Positions 20,184 to 31,733 of a stretch of 64,000 nucleotides of DNA are shown here, in pieces (positions within the stretch are counted from its first letter, which is position 1; the number at the start of each line of letters is the position of its first letter). Below the pieces are notes generated by a model. It ran no database searches. It was not told the origin of the DNA and was given only the letters and a program-made list of their open reading frames with translations. Position numbers and translations under genes: made by a program. This DNA is from Rhipicephalus microplus (Eukaryota; Arthropoda; Arachnida; Ixodida; Ixodidae), in contig NC_134702.1 in NCBI RefSeq assembly GCF_043290135.1, positions 188,760,491 through 188,824,490 of the forward strand, read 5' to 3'.

Positions 20184-20227
20184 GTTCTCACATGCAAAGC
20201 AAGCGCTCTATCACTGAGCTGCACCCG
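20184..20227 (-). pseudogene. Partial tRNA-Ala-like head (5' half)
   Basis: Keeps the A-box half (CAGCTCAGTGATAGAGCGC) and the anticodon loop TTTGCAT. The 3' half is absent; it matches the half lost from the unit ending at 7096. Confidence 0.65.
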
Positions 20228-20501
20228 CGTTACGTCTGGTGCGCTCATTAACGCGTTTCTTGGGGCTCACCAGCTTGTAATAACAATAAAATAAATCATG
20301 AATCAAAAAGAAACAAAATCATCTCGTCATTGCTGCCTGATACACTTTTTTTGTCATCGAGGAAAGCTGCCTATTTCTATGGGCAAAGAAAATGACAGCG
20401 ATGTTCGATTACATGTACTTTATGATGTGCACACTGGTAAGTGATGGTACCGACTTATTATAATACGCAATAAAAAGATTTTGCTATAGACGAGAGCACT
20501 T

Positions 20502-20573
20502 TGGAGGAGCTGGGGTTTGAACCTGAGACTTCTCACATGCAAAGCAAGCGCTCTACCACTGAGCCACACCCCC
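20502..20573 (-). pseudogene. Diverged tRNA-Ala(UGC)-like head
   Basis: A 72-nt head with UGC anticodon, paired D and anticodon stems and a TTCAAAC T-loop. Acceptor pair 6:67 is U-U, and the T stem carries changes (CTCAG/CCCAG) leaving mismatches. A T5 run lies about 25 nt downstream. Confidence 0.6.
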
Positions 20574-20882
20574 GTTACATCTGGAGCACTCATTAACGGG
20601 TTTCTTGGTGATCATCAGCTTGTTCTACAATAAAATAAATCATTTTTTGAAATAAAAAAAGTCAACTCGTCATTGCTGCCTGATACAGTTTTCTCGTCAA
20701 TGAGGAAAGCCGCACACTTCTATGGTTAAAAAAAATGGCAGCAATGTTCGATTAGATGTACTTAATGATATGTGCACTGGTAACTCATGGTGTCGTAGTA
20801 TTATAACACACCATACCAACACACCATCTGTTTTCGGAACGAAGGCAGTATGCGCCTGCGTGTAAGAGCGTGGCAGTATTTT

Positions 20883-22375
20883 TTATGCTTCTATGATAAC
20901 TTCGTATAGCGCAACTGCTTCATCTTCTTTATAAACTTTATAAAACTCCGCCCCGATTTCATATCGGCCAGGCGTCTTGCCTCTACTAAGGTCATCAATA
21001 GCTTTTTTTATTTCCTGTACGCTGATAGGAGCCCCTAATATTTCTCGTGCATCGGCGTCAAGCTTGGGCATGATATCAAGAAAGGCATCACTAAACATCA
21101 TGGCCATCGGTACTCGTTTTCCGAGCAGATCGTGATAATGTTCCACAAACGCCTCCATTATCTGACCTTTTTGATTCGTCAGTCTGCCATTGCGTACTAT
21201 TTCTCTGATTTCATTTCTTTGTGCGTATTGTTTTTTGTCACCCAAAGCTCGTTTCGTGCGTGTCTCACCTATCCCAAGTTTTTCACTTCTAGCTCTTACT
21301 ATAGCGCCTTTATACTTCTCTTTATCTAAAATCTCCAGTTTGTTTTTAGTATCTGTTATTCCATTGGTAAAGGAGCCGGGTTTCAGAGTTTCTTCCTGCA
21401 AGAGCACTTGTAATTTCCTTCGCAGGTTCCTTTCCACCTGTTTCTTCTCGAATTAATTTTTTGTAGATCGTTCTATCGCCTTTATTTTAACCTCTTGTTT
21501 GAAAAATTTCCACTTTGCTTCCCAGTCATCTTTTTGATTACCGTAGAGTTTCGTGAGGGCTTCGGTTACATCTTTACCATAAGATTCATCTTTCAAGACA
21601 TGGCTGTTTAGTTTCCACAAGTGACAGTTAAATTTCGGAGTCCTGCCTTTAGCGCCAAGTGTGAAACTAATCATACAATGGTCGCTGAAAGACACTGGTG
21701 TAACAACATATTCATCACAGCACATAATAAGGTCCAGGGATAAGTACGCTGTGTCTAAACGTGCGTGGCTTAGACCTTGAAAGTGCGTAAACTGAACACT
21801 GCAATTAGACATACGTAAACCAACATCTTCCAGGCCATTTTCTGCAATATTCTCATTTAAGAACACTGCGCTTTTAACAAATGCCTGGGCCGGCTTGGCA
21901 TGGTCCTCCTTTCTACAAACACAGTTAAAATCACCAAAAAAACTACATAATTGTCACATTTCAGCAAGTTAGTTATTTCTTCAAAAAAAACTTTTCTTTC
22001 ACTGTCTCGGTTTGGAGCATAAACGCATATGACACGCCATTCAAAATTCAAGAAAGAAAAATCACACACTACGTAGCGTCTTTTATCGCTGCTTGCTACA
22101 CTTCTTTCAACAACGCCTATCGATCGTCGTATGAAGAGCGCACACCCTCCTGATAAGCCATCAGCATGGGATACACAGATGTTATACATTGAGTGAAAAG
22201 GTAACGTCATATGATCGGTATCTTTCTCTGTTGCTATTTTAGTTTCCTGCACAGCAATCACATCCAAGTGATGCTCCGAAAACAGCCTACTCAACTGGTA
22301 CTGCCGCCTTCTTGAAGCTAAGCCGCGTACATTTAAGCTGGCAAAACGCATTGCTCTTTTAAGTTTCGGGCTCAT
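20883..22375 (-). pseudogene. Copy A ORF2: endonuclease and start of RT
   Basis: Frame 22375-21857 starts MSPKLKRAMRFASLNVRGLA and has VIAVQETKIATE and VICVYAPN, the apurinic-type endonuclease blocks. Frame 21866-21453 continues with ARLDTAYLS and VSFSDHCM, the SDH catalytic histidine block. Frame 21437-20883 holds the linker and the DDLSRGKTPGRYEIGAEFYK block that opens RT. The protein then breaks off. Homologous to copies B and C, but more diverged and frameshifted. Confidence 0.8.
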
Positions 22376-22478
22376 TTTTTTAAATACAAGTAGCTGCTCG
22401 CCATACCGTTTTAGCCGAACTCGGCCTATTTAGTCGTCTAGTGCACCTTCTTGGTAGAAGGTGACACATAACGTGTTG

Positions 22479-23779
22479 TCAAGAGGCCGGTTTTCCCACC
22501 ATCTTTTCCCCTTCTGTTATATTATGCTTGACCGCCAGTCGATGCCTCCGAAGGAGAGCTGCTTTCGGTGGCGGTTCTTGATGGCTCATATCACTTGATT
22601 GTGTTGAGGCTGCGTCTCGTGGTCGTTTCTCTCCCGTACCTGGTTTTTCGGCGTCGTGCCACTCCATGGCACCACCCTCGGCAGGTTCTTGGACAGTTTC
22701 AGTAGATAATTCGCTCTCATCTGTCGCAATGGTTGCGTCGTTTAAAACATCAGTCTCCTTTGCACTCGTCAATGATTCCGCGGCCGCTTGCGTACACGCA
22801 GGTTCACTTGTTTTTTCTACTTCTTTCACATCCATCACGCCTCCTGTACTGAATGTTTTTTTCCGCAGAAGTCACCTGTGATTTCGCCGATGCACCCGCG
22901 ATAGGTTGCACTCCCCCACTGTCATTTGACCTTGGCGGTTCTTTCTGCAATCGCGTCATGCCTGCTGCACTAGGAGTTTTTCCTTCACAAGCCGTTTTTT
23001 ATTTCACGATCATTCTGTTCGGCCTCGTCCACAGTGAGCTCGGGTTTATCCATGCTCCCGGTGTTCAGTGTAGCTGCTGCATACGTCTTCGTACAGTTCC
23101 CAGGGGCGTGTCCAAAACGCTTGCAAGTGTCACACCGCGGGACTCGACAGTCCCTCCTAATGTTGCCAATTTGCTGGCAGCGCAATCACCGCAGCGCTCT
23201 TCCGGTTGCCACAATAAGTGCGAGCTCTCCCGCAACTCGTAACTGGTGAGGTATATCGTCCAGCGTAACGTTAGCCTTTAGCCGGAGCGTCACGGTTCTC
23301 GTCATGGTATTCTGCTAGGTGTAGCCGTCAATTCGCCACTTGTCCATTCCTACGTCAAGCACCGTCCCGTGGGGGGTCCGTGCATTTCGTACGTCCTTTT
23401 CTATTACGTGGTAGAGCAACCAATGCAGCTTCAGACGGACGTCGCGGTGGCTTGGGTCGATTATCATGCATTTGAGGCCTTTCACAGTCAATTGCGGATC
23501 AGTTAAAAGTTTCTTTACACCTTCAGTGCTTCTGCACGTCACTGCCCACACGTGGTTCATTTGATGAGCGCAAGAACTTCGGTGGGCTGAACACGTCAAA
23601 AAAGTGGCTCGCGAAAGTCTTCCGCGTGATAAGGTCTTCCTTTTACATTCGCATGCAGAAAAACAGTGTTCTGAACCACATACCCATTCGGCAGAGGGGG
23701 CAAAATTACAGCATAATCTTGGGGCATTTCAATCCTGGAACCGCGGCTAAGCTGAGCCGCCGATGCCGTTCCTACGTAG
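22479..23779 (-). pseudogene. Copy A ORF1 (RNA-binding protein with CCHC knuckles)
   Basis: I read VILPPLPNGYVVQNTVFLHA and GRPYHAEDF near 23640-23740, then NHVWAVT and LKLHWLLYHV (frame 23599-23315), and RDCRVPRCDTCKRFGHAPGNC (frame 23185-22985), with a complete CX2CX4HX4C knuckle and a damaged one before it. The Glu/Ser-rich C-terminus is frame 22838-22479. The order matches copy B ORF1. Several frameshifts are present. Confidence 0.75.
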
Positions 23780-24249
23780 CTGTTGTTGTTGTTGTTCTCC
23801 TATTGTTAGTGGCGCATACCCACTGTGGTGATTGACCAAGAATCGAGTAGTTTTAAAATTTAGTGTTCAAATTTGGAACGATGGAGGTTTAACAGAAAGA
23901 TAACCGATAGCGTAGGATAGTGTGGTGCTTAATGTAATGCCTACAAATACTTAAATAAACGAATTTATTCTTAGAATAGAGCAATACTCTGCTTTTATAC
24001 GTATATAATTATGTGGACCAGTTAGGATAATGAAATTTATTAATTAGTCAACCTATTAGTTTCATCATTGTAGTCCCGGACGGCCGCGCATACTTTGGCA
24101 TTAGAGAAACCAGAAATGAAAGCTGCAAAAGACAAAATGGCAGGCAGAGATAAGTCCATACCAATACCACGTAAAGGTATTTCTAATATGGCTTTTCGTA
24201 ATGTGTTAAACCGCCTGCAGGTCAAAAAGAAATGGTCTATTGTTTTCAG

Positions 24250-27200
24250 TTAATCACAGAATGCACACAGTGGCGAAGGTGCCTGAGCAGACCTGTGTTT
24301 ATAGAAATTCAGATTTGGTACCCGGCAACGCAACCTTGCGATAGCTACTTCTTGTTTTTGAGTGCGGCAAAAGTCTGTTCGCCAGGGATATAATAAATGG
24401 CGATATTCTGAAGAGTTTGTTAGTGCTGAACTTTTAAAGACTTGCATAAGCGTACGTCTGCGGAGTCGAGCAGCAGTCACATAAGCGGATGATGGACAGA
24501 GTGGTAGACTTGGTTGGCTGATTGACGACTTAGCTAAGGAATCGGCTATTTAGTTTAGAAACAAACCTTTATGTCCAGGCACCCAAACTAATCATACTTT
24601 TCTCAAATGCTTAGGTACTAGTGCACGAAACGCCTTTGTTACGTGATTATCAGCACCAACAGAAAGTGCCGCACAGAGACATAGGGAATCTGTTATTATG
24701 ACAGCTGATGTAATTGCTGTATCTAACTTGCGTAAGGCGAGCACTGCTGCCAGAAACTCAGCCACAAAAACGGGTATGAAGTCTGGTAGTCGAAGCGAAT
24801 AAATCCAATTTAAAATCGGGCTGAAAATACCAACCACTGACTTTTCGTCATATTGCGATGCGTCTGTAGCAATAATAACGTTCGTTGTAATACGGCTCAG
24901 GTGATCTTGTAGTAAACCATCCAAAATGTTATGGGGAATTAATTTGGCATTATTAGGAAAAATGTCGTCGAATTGAATTTCCACCGGGGCTAAATTATCA
25001 CGACTCGGCATGATGTCACATATACTTACGTTTAGAGGCTCCAGTAAATTTTGCACAAATATAATTTGTGGGGTGTGAAATCACGGCCATCTAGCACAAA
25101 AAATGATTCCGGTGTGAAAATAAAGGCTGTTTCTGAATGTAGCAATGGTGATTCATAAATTCTTAAGAATCTCTGAACAGTCAGAAGGCGAAATCTACCA
25201 GAAAGCAGACGGACCCTCGATTCGAGATCCAGCACATTGTTAGCAACAGTTTTGGGAAGGCCAAGGCATAAGCGCAAAGCTTCTCTTTCGAGAAGAATTA
25301 GAGGCTGCAACTTGTAAGCTTGAACTCCAGAGAAGAATACACAACCAAATTCCAAAATGGAACGAACGTAAATGCAATATATCATTACCAATGTGTCTCT
25401 TCTCATACTTACGCGGTAATTGCTTAGCCTACGTATTATGCCAATGGCCTGCACACCTTTTCCGGCAATATATTCGATATGAGGTCGCCAGTTAAGCGAT
25501 GTGTGATAAAATGCTCCAAGGTATTTAACAGATTCCACCTGTGGTATATCAATGGCCTGCACACCTTTTCTGGCAATATATTCGATATGAGGTCACCAGT
25601 TAAGCGATGTGTGATAAAATACTCCAAGGTATTTAACAGATTCCACCTGTGGTATATCCTCATGATGGTAAGACAGAGAGACGTTCACAAGGTATTGCAG
25701 CGGGAAAACAAGGAGGGCACATGTACTCGGATTAAGTAAAAGGCTGTTGCCATCGAGCCAGCTCTTCAATATATTAAGGTAAGTCTGCAGCTGTTCATAT
25801 AATGTCTGAATGTTATCTGCCATTGCAAAAAATGCGATCTCATCTGCATAAACATAAGTTGTTATATCCTGTTTACGTGAAATGGTGCTCATTAGTAAAT
25901 TAAATAGCACCGGGAAAATCACCGAGCCTTGTGGTACTCCCCTCGTTTGGGTATGAGTAGATGATGAAAACCCATCTTTAAAACGATAAAATTTTCTGTC
26001 TGCAAGAAAATTGTGAACCCACGCTACTATGTATGATAGGAAATCAATGTATTCTAATCCATCTATCAAAATACAGTGCTCCATGGTATCATATGCTTTA
26101 GCGATGTCTAAAGTAACGAAAGCTGCATATTTCTTATGTAACCGAGCTCATTGAAGCCGACTCATTAAATCAACGTGGGCATCCCAAATTGAACAACCAG
26201 CCCTGAACCCAATTTGACAGGGACTTAGAATTGACCTCATGGTAATAAGTTAATTAATTCGTATATTGACAATTCTCTCAACCAATTTCACTAAGTTTGA
26301 TGTGAGGGCGATCGGCCTTATGGTATCCAACGTGTATGCATCATTTTCTTTTTTTAGCAACAAAACAATTTTGGCAAGTTTCCATTCTGGAGGTATCCAT
26401 GCGTTCCCTAACAAATAATTCACTAGTTCTAGCAAAAGATTAGGCGATTCCTGGAGTAAACATTTCAACATAGAGTTCGTAATCTCATCTGGTCCGGGAG
26501 CCGTCCTCGGTAAGCATAATACTGTCTGACTCAATTCAGCTGAAGAAACTTCTGGAAATTCATGCAAGATTACCAGAACGGGCTGAATAGCCAAAAATTA
26601 GCAGCGAAGCGGCGTTCTAAACCTTGCGCTATGTCTTCTAGAGAGGTGTTCATTTCTTCTGGCGTCAAGATACATGACTGTAACGTTAAAGGTGCTGGCA
26701 GTACCTTTCTTGTCCGAAGATAAGCGAACAAAGCCCGCTTATTTTTAGATTTAGAAAGATAATTAAAATGTGTACTGTCGTATTCTTCTTCGGCGCGGTT
26801 CACTGTACGCTTAAATACGCCAGCAAGGAATTGATAGTCCTTCCAGTTTGTTGGGCTCTGATTAAGAAGAAGTTTTTTCCAAGCGGCTTTTCGTCTTTTA
26901 TAATCGCGCGTACACTCATAATTCCACCAACGAGAGGAGGATCGTTTATTGGATGGAATAGAAAATTCGGAATTTTTTCTAGATCCCTCCAGCATTGAAC
27001 CAATCGTAGATGCAATCTACTTAGTATTGGCATTTCCAAGCTTGGAAATAGCAGAACGGAGGCAGGTTTGAAATTTGCTATGGTTGATGTATGTTCGTTT
27101 TGGCTGATCTAAAGTTATTGTTGGACAAGTAATGTCAAAAACTAATGGAAGATGGTCGCTGTTAGTTGCCGAATCCACAACAGCCCATGACAAAACCTTG

Positions 27201-27802
27201 ATTGCATTAGAGCAAAACGTTAAATGCAATATTGAGCTAGCTTGACCTCGGACAAATGTTACATGACCTTTATTCATACAGGAGAGGTTGTGATCAAGAG
27301 TTCATTCCCACAGTCGCCTACCACAAGAATCTGTCCTTATACCCCAAGACAAATGATGTGAATTAAAGTCTCCTGTGAGTACAATTTCTTTTCTACATGC
27401 TACCAAAACACTGTCAAGATAACGCGTACTTTGCACACCCGAGGGGAAGTAACAATTTACAATTGAAAAAGGGTGGTATCCGGGGAGACACATGTCTAAT
27501 GCTAATATTTCACAATCTAAGTCTGACATTCTGAAAGAAGTTTTCGCCCCATGACATCATTTACTTGATACAAGGATCATTGAACCACCACCACGTGATA
27601 GGCGATCTAATCGAAAAGAACGAAAACCTGCAAGATGTAAATTTTTATCTGGTGTGAGCCAAGTTTCTTGGAGATTTATAATATCAAGATTAAAATTATT
27701 GCAAAAGTAATGTAAGTCGGCTGAGGCTGAGAATATAGAACGGCAGTTCCACTGTAGTACCCTCAACTGACCTATGGTGTTGAACGAACCACAGAGGCGC
27801 AT
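24250..27802 (-). pseudogene. I-like LINE ORF2 (endonuclease, RT, RNase H)
   Basis: Endonuclease: LRVLQWNCRSI and INLQETWL (27802-27557), GDFNSHHLSWG (27529-27302) and TNSDHLPLVF (27277-27017). RT: SKNKRALFAYL, then TAPGPDEITN (26995-26250), RGVPQGSV and the catalytic YADE (normally YADD) in 26084-25593. RNase H: VIIATDASQYDEKSVVG, then AEFLAAVLAL and ITDSL (25056-24592). The C-terminal region 24480-24250 has VAIARLRCRVPN and LCAFCD. At least eight frame pieces. The change of the second catalytic Asp to Glu would impair RT even without the breaks. Confidence 0.85.
25443..25658 (-). repeat. 108-bp in-frame tandem duplication in the I-like RT
   Basis: AATGGCCTGCACACCTTTTC starts at 25443; the second copy starts at 25551. 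The period of 108 bp is 36 codons, so the frame is kept. The copies (IPQVESVKYLG...FYHTSLNW) differ at a few bases, one of which turns CGA into TGA. Confidence 0.9.
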
Positions 27803-29088
27803 GTCGCGCCCTTGTTAGCATCTTCACGCGAAATAGCTGATTCATTCCGTTTAGATTTGGATTTGAGATCGGTGAAGATAGGGGATCTGGTACGTTTATT
27901 AGTTCGTATATCGAGTTCCATATCTGTTGCAGTACTTGTGCTCGGCTGAGGCGAATGTCGGTCCAAGCGCACCTGTGTTCGTGACTGCTTAGCCTTGCCT
28001 GCAGATGCAGAAAGTTCGTCCAACACTACATTGCGTAGCTGTGTGGCATCGCTGGTAATGTCTAATACTGCAGGTTTTGTACTAGTCTGTACTGTTTGTC
28101 CAATCTGACTTGAAAGAATTTGCACCAAACAGTCGAAAAGGTTAGATATGAGTTTATCCATTGCCTTACTCACTGCCTTTTCCACAGCAGTTTCAATAGC
28201 CTGCGATAGGTTTGAGTCCATACTGGAAGTGCAGCGCGCTGTAATACCAGAGTATCCAAAAGCCCTGTCTCTAACTATGTCAATGGCTTCCCTTCGAGAA
28301 CAGTGGCGCGGTCAATAACTTCTAGGATTTGAACCACCCGGGAACGAGCGGAACAGTCAGAGTGGTCGGCTAAGTGACCACCCCCACAAAGACAACACTT
28401 TTCCGCTGTTGTAGTACACTTGCTTCAAGGATGGCTCTCTCCGCAGGTGCTACAACGAACGTTAGATTTACGTCCTCCCGCACTGTGGCCAAATCTCCAG
28501 CAGTTCTTGCACTTAATCGGACGGGACGCGAGGGGTTCTACTCGGAAGATCAGTGGCCATAATTTTATTTCTGACGGGCATTTTGTGCCCACAAATGTCG
28601 CGATGACAGATTCGGTAGTTACCCTCTCGTTGTCGACTAGGCGATTACACCGGCAAATTGAAATTACGCCTGCTCTAGAGAGCCTGTCTAGGGTCTCAGC
28701 TGGACTCAGCTTGGAGTCGACTCCCCGTACAAGGCCTTTGGTACATGCAAGGTGGCGGAATAAAAGCACTCACCGGGGTACCAGCAAATGAGGTGCATTT
28801 GAGAAGATCCGGCATGCAGGTCTGATCCGGCGACCTGCACACGATACCTCCTCGCCCAAACGGGCGCACATCTGTGATGGTCTGGAAATGGTTTGAGGTT
28901 GTCTTAAGTTCCTTTTGAACCGCCTGAGGGTTTGTAAGTCTGAGGAAGCCTCCATTTGTAGGCACCAGTGTCACTGGAATACTGTCGATACCACTGCGGA
29001 AAAAGGAGTCTAGCGGTAATTCATTAGACGGCAGGGACGCTGACCAGGCGGATCGCGCCTGGCAAGGAAAAGTAGTTGACATGAGCAC
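27772..29088 (-). pseudogene. I-like LINE ORF1 (gag-like)
   Basis: Frame 28769-28425 has CKNCWRFGHSAGGRKSNVRC and then CSTCGESHP, the knuckle array usual in I/Jockey-type ORF1. Frame 29088-28696 lies upstream with an RNA-binding-type region. Frame 28221-27772 is the C-terminus, including the bipartite basic segment KSKSKRNESA. Fragmented into at least three frames. Confidence 0.75.
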
Positions 29089-31661
29089 TAGAGATATGGT
29101 TAGACTAAGAGACAGATAAACTATAGAATCGGACTCTGAGACAGAAAGTTAAAAACACTCAGTCCTCAGCCAAGAACAACCCAGCAGGTTGTGCACGGGC
29201 AAGCCAGGCTCCGAAGCTGTTCCTTCCCAGTCCTGAGTAGCCTACGGAGCTCATGATACACACGTCCGCACGCTTTCGCAACTGGAAGTGGAATCCTGAG
29301 CTACACCCCCATTACCTCAGGACAACTCATTAACGAGTTCCTTGGTGCTCATCAGCTTGTTCTAACAATAAAATAATTCATTAGTTGAAATAAACAAAAT
29401 CATCTCGTCATTGCTGCCTGATACAGTTTTTTTCATGATTGAGGAAAGCCGCATACTTTTATAGTCAAAGAAAATGGCAGCGCCGTTCGATTAAATATCT
29501 TTTATAATATAAGCACTGGTAACTCGTGGTGCCGTAGTATTACAACAGGCAATTAAAAAAAGATACCCCTAAAGTCGAGAGCGCTTTGGAGGTTCCGGGG
29601 GTTGAACCCGGGACTTCTCACATGCAAAGGAAGCAATACCACTGAGCTACACCCCCTTTACATCCGAAGCACTAATTTACGAGTTTTTTGGTGCTCATCA
29701 GCTTGTTCTAACAATAAAATAATTCATTAGTTGAAATAAACAAAATCATCTCGTCATTGCTGCCTGATACAGTTTTTTCATAATTGAGGAAAGCCGCATA
29801 TTTCTATAGTCAAAGAAAATGGCAGCGCTGTTCGATGAAATGTATTTCATAATATGCGCACCGGTAACTCGTGGTGCTGTAGTATTACAAAAAGATACCG
29901 CTAAAGTTGAGAGCGATTTGGAGGTGCCGGGAATTGAACTTGGGACTTCTCACATGCAAAGGGAGCGCTCTACCACTGAGCTGCACCCCCGTTACATCTG
30001 GAGCACTCATTAACGAGTTTCTTGGTGCTCTTCAGATTGTTCTAACAGTAAAATAATTCATTAGCTGGAAGAAACAATGTCAACTCGTCATTGCTGCCTG
30101 ATACAGTTTTTTTTCATTATTGAGAAAAGCCGCTTATCTCTATAGTCAAAGAAAATGGCAACAATGTTCGATGAAATGTATCTCATGATATGCGCACCGG
30201 TAACTCGTGGTGCCGTAGTATTACAAAAGGCAATATAAAAAGATACCGCTAAAGTTGAGAGCGATTTGGAGGTGCCGGGAATTGAACTCGGGACTTCTCA
30301 CATGCAAAGGGAGCGCTCTACCACTGAGCTGCACCCCCGTTACATCTGGAGCACTCATTAACGAGTTTCTTGGTGCTCTTCAGATTGTTCTAACAGTAAA
30401 ATAATTCATTAGCTGGAAGAAACAATGTCAACTCGTCATTGCTGCCTGATACAGTTTTTTTCATTATTGAGAAAAGCCGCTTATCTCTATAGTCAAAGAA
30501 AATGGCAACAATGTTCGATGAAATGTATCTCATGATATGCGCACCGGTAACTCGTGGTGCCGTAGTATTACAAAAGGCAATATAAAAAGATACCGCTAAA
30601 GTTGAGAGCGATTTGGAGGTGCCGGGAATTGAACTCGGGACTTCTCACATGCAAAGGGAGCGCTCTACCACTGAGCTGCACCCCCGTTACATCTGGAGCA
30701 CTCATTAACGAGTTTCTTGGTGCTCTTCAGATTGTTCTAACAGTAAAATAATTCATTAGCTGGAATAAACAATGTCAACTCGTCATTGCTGCCTGATACA
30801 GTTTTTTTTTCATTATTGAGAAAAGCCGCTTATCTCTATAGTCAAAGAAAATGGCAACAATGTTCGATGAAATGTATTTCATGATATGCGCACCGGTAAC
30901 TCGTGGTGCCATAGTATTACAACAGGCAATAAAAAAAAGATACCGCTAAAGTTGAAAGCGATTTCGAGGTGCCGGGGATTGAACTCGGGACTTCTCTCAT
31001 GCAAAGGGAGCGCTCTACCACTGAGCTGCACCCCCGTTACATCTGGAGCACTCATTAACGAGTTTCTTGGTGCTCTTCAGATTGTTCTAACAGTAAAATA
31101 ATTCATTAGCTAGAAGAAACAATGTCAACTCGTCATTGCTGCCTGGTACAGTTTTTTTTTCATTATTGAGAAAAGCCGCTTATCTCTATAGTCAAAGAAA
31201 ATGGCAACAATGTTCGATGAAATGTATTTCATGATATGCGCACCGGTAACTCGTGGTGCCGTAGTATTACAAAAGGCAATATAAAAAGATACCGCTAAAG
31301 TTGAAAGCGATTTCGAGGTGCCGGGGATTGAACTCGGGACTTCTCTCATGCAAAGGGAGCGCTCTACCACTGAGCTGCACCCCCGTTACATCTGGAGCAC
31401 TCATTAACGAGTTTCTTGGTGCTCTTCAGATTGTTCTAACAGTAAAATAATTCATTAGCTAGAAGAAACAATGTCAACTCGTCATTGCTGCCTGGTACAG
31501 TTTTTTTTTCATTATTGAGAAAAGCCGCTTATCTCTATAGTCAAAGAAAATGGCAACAATGTTCGATGAAATGTATTTCATGATATGCGCACCGGTAACT
31601 CGTGGTGCCATAGTATTACAACAGGCAATAAAAAAAGATACCGCTAAAGTTGAAAGCGATT

Positions 31662-31733
31662 TCGAGGTGCCGGGGATTGAACTCGGGACTTCTCTCATGC
31701 AAAGGGAGCGCTCTACCACTGAGCTGCACCCCC
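31662..31733 (-). pseudogene. Representative decayed tRNA-Ala head of the main array
   Basis: The 72-nt head has UGC anticodon, GCTC/GAGC D stem and a TTCAATC T-loop, but a G-G 1:72 pair, A-C at 52:62, C-A at 30:40 and C at position 8. Heads of this class recur in most of the array, for example at 32360, 33406, 34453 and 35846. Units with GAGCTACACC (from about 36.2 kb) keep U8-A9. Confidence 0.75.

Larger units (their letters stand above)
20170..20815 (-). repeat. Diverged tRNA-Ala satellite units
   Basis: Contains the 5' half of one tRNA-like head (20184-20227), one complete unit with a head at 20502-20573, and the beginning of another spacer (ATGTACTTAATGATAT, then CTGGTAACTCATGGTG) up to the broken end of LINE copy A. 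Confidence 0.8.
23780..29241 (-). mobile_element. I-like LINE nested in Tx1-like copy A
   Basis: Flanked by CCTACGTAG (23771-23779) and CCTACGGAG (29242-29250), a 9-bp target duplication with one mismatch. On the minus strand the order is ORF1 with a CCHC/CCH gag knuckle, endonuclease, RT, RNase H and an (AAC)n tail at 23780-23796. RNase H after RT and a simple-repeat tail place it in the I group of LINEs. All frames are broken by stops and shifts. Confidence 0.85.
20816..29295 (-). mobile_element. Tx1-like LINE copy A, 3'-deleted and split by a nested LINE
   Basis: The body 20883-23779 carries, on the minus strand, the last ORF1 domains, the endonuclease and the beginning of RT. The 5'-most 45 bp lie at 29251-29295, beyond an I-like LINE at 23780-29241. 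Joining the two parts restores alignment with the 5' end of copy B (CTCCGTAGG versus CTCCGTCGG, and GCCGCGG in both). The 5' end abuts CTGAGCTACACCCCC at 29296, the same tRNA-head position used by copies B and C. The 3' two-thirds of ORF2 and the tail are missing at about 20816-20880. Confidence 0.8.
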
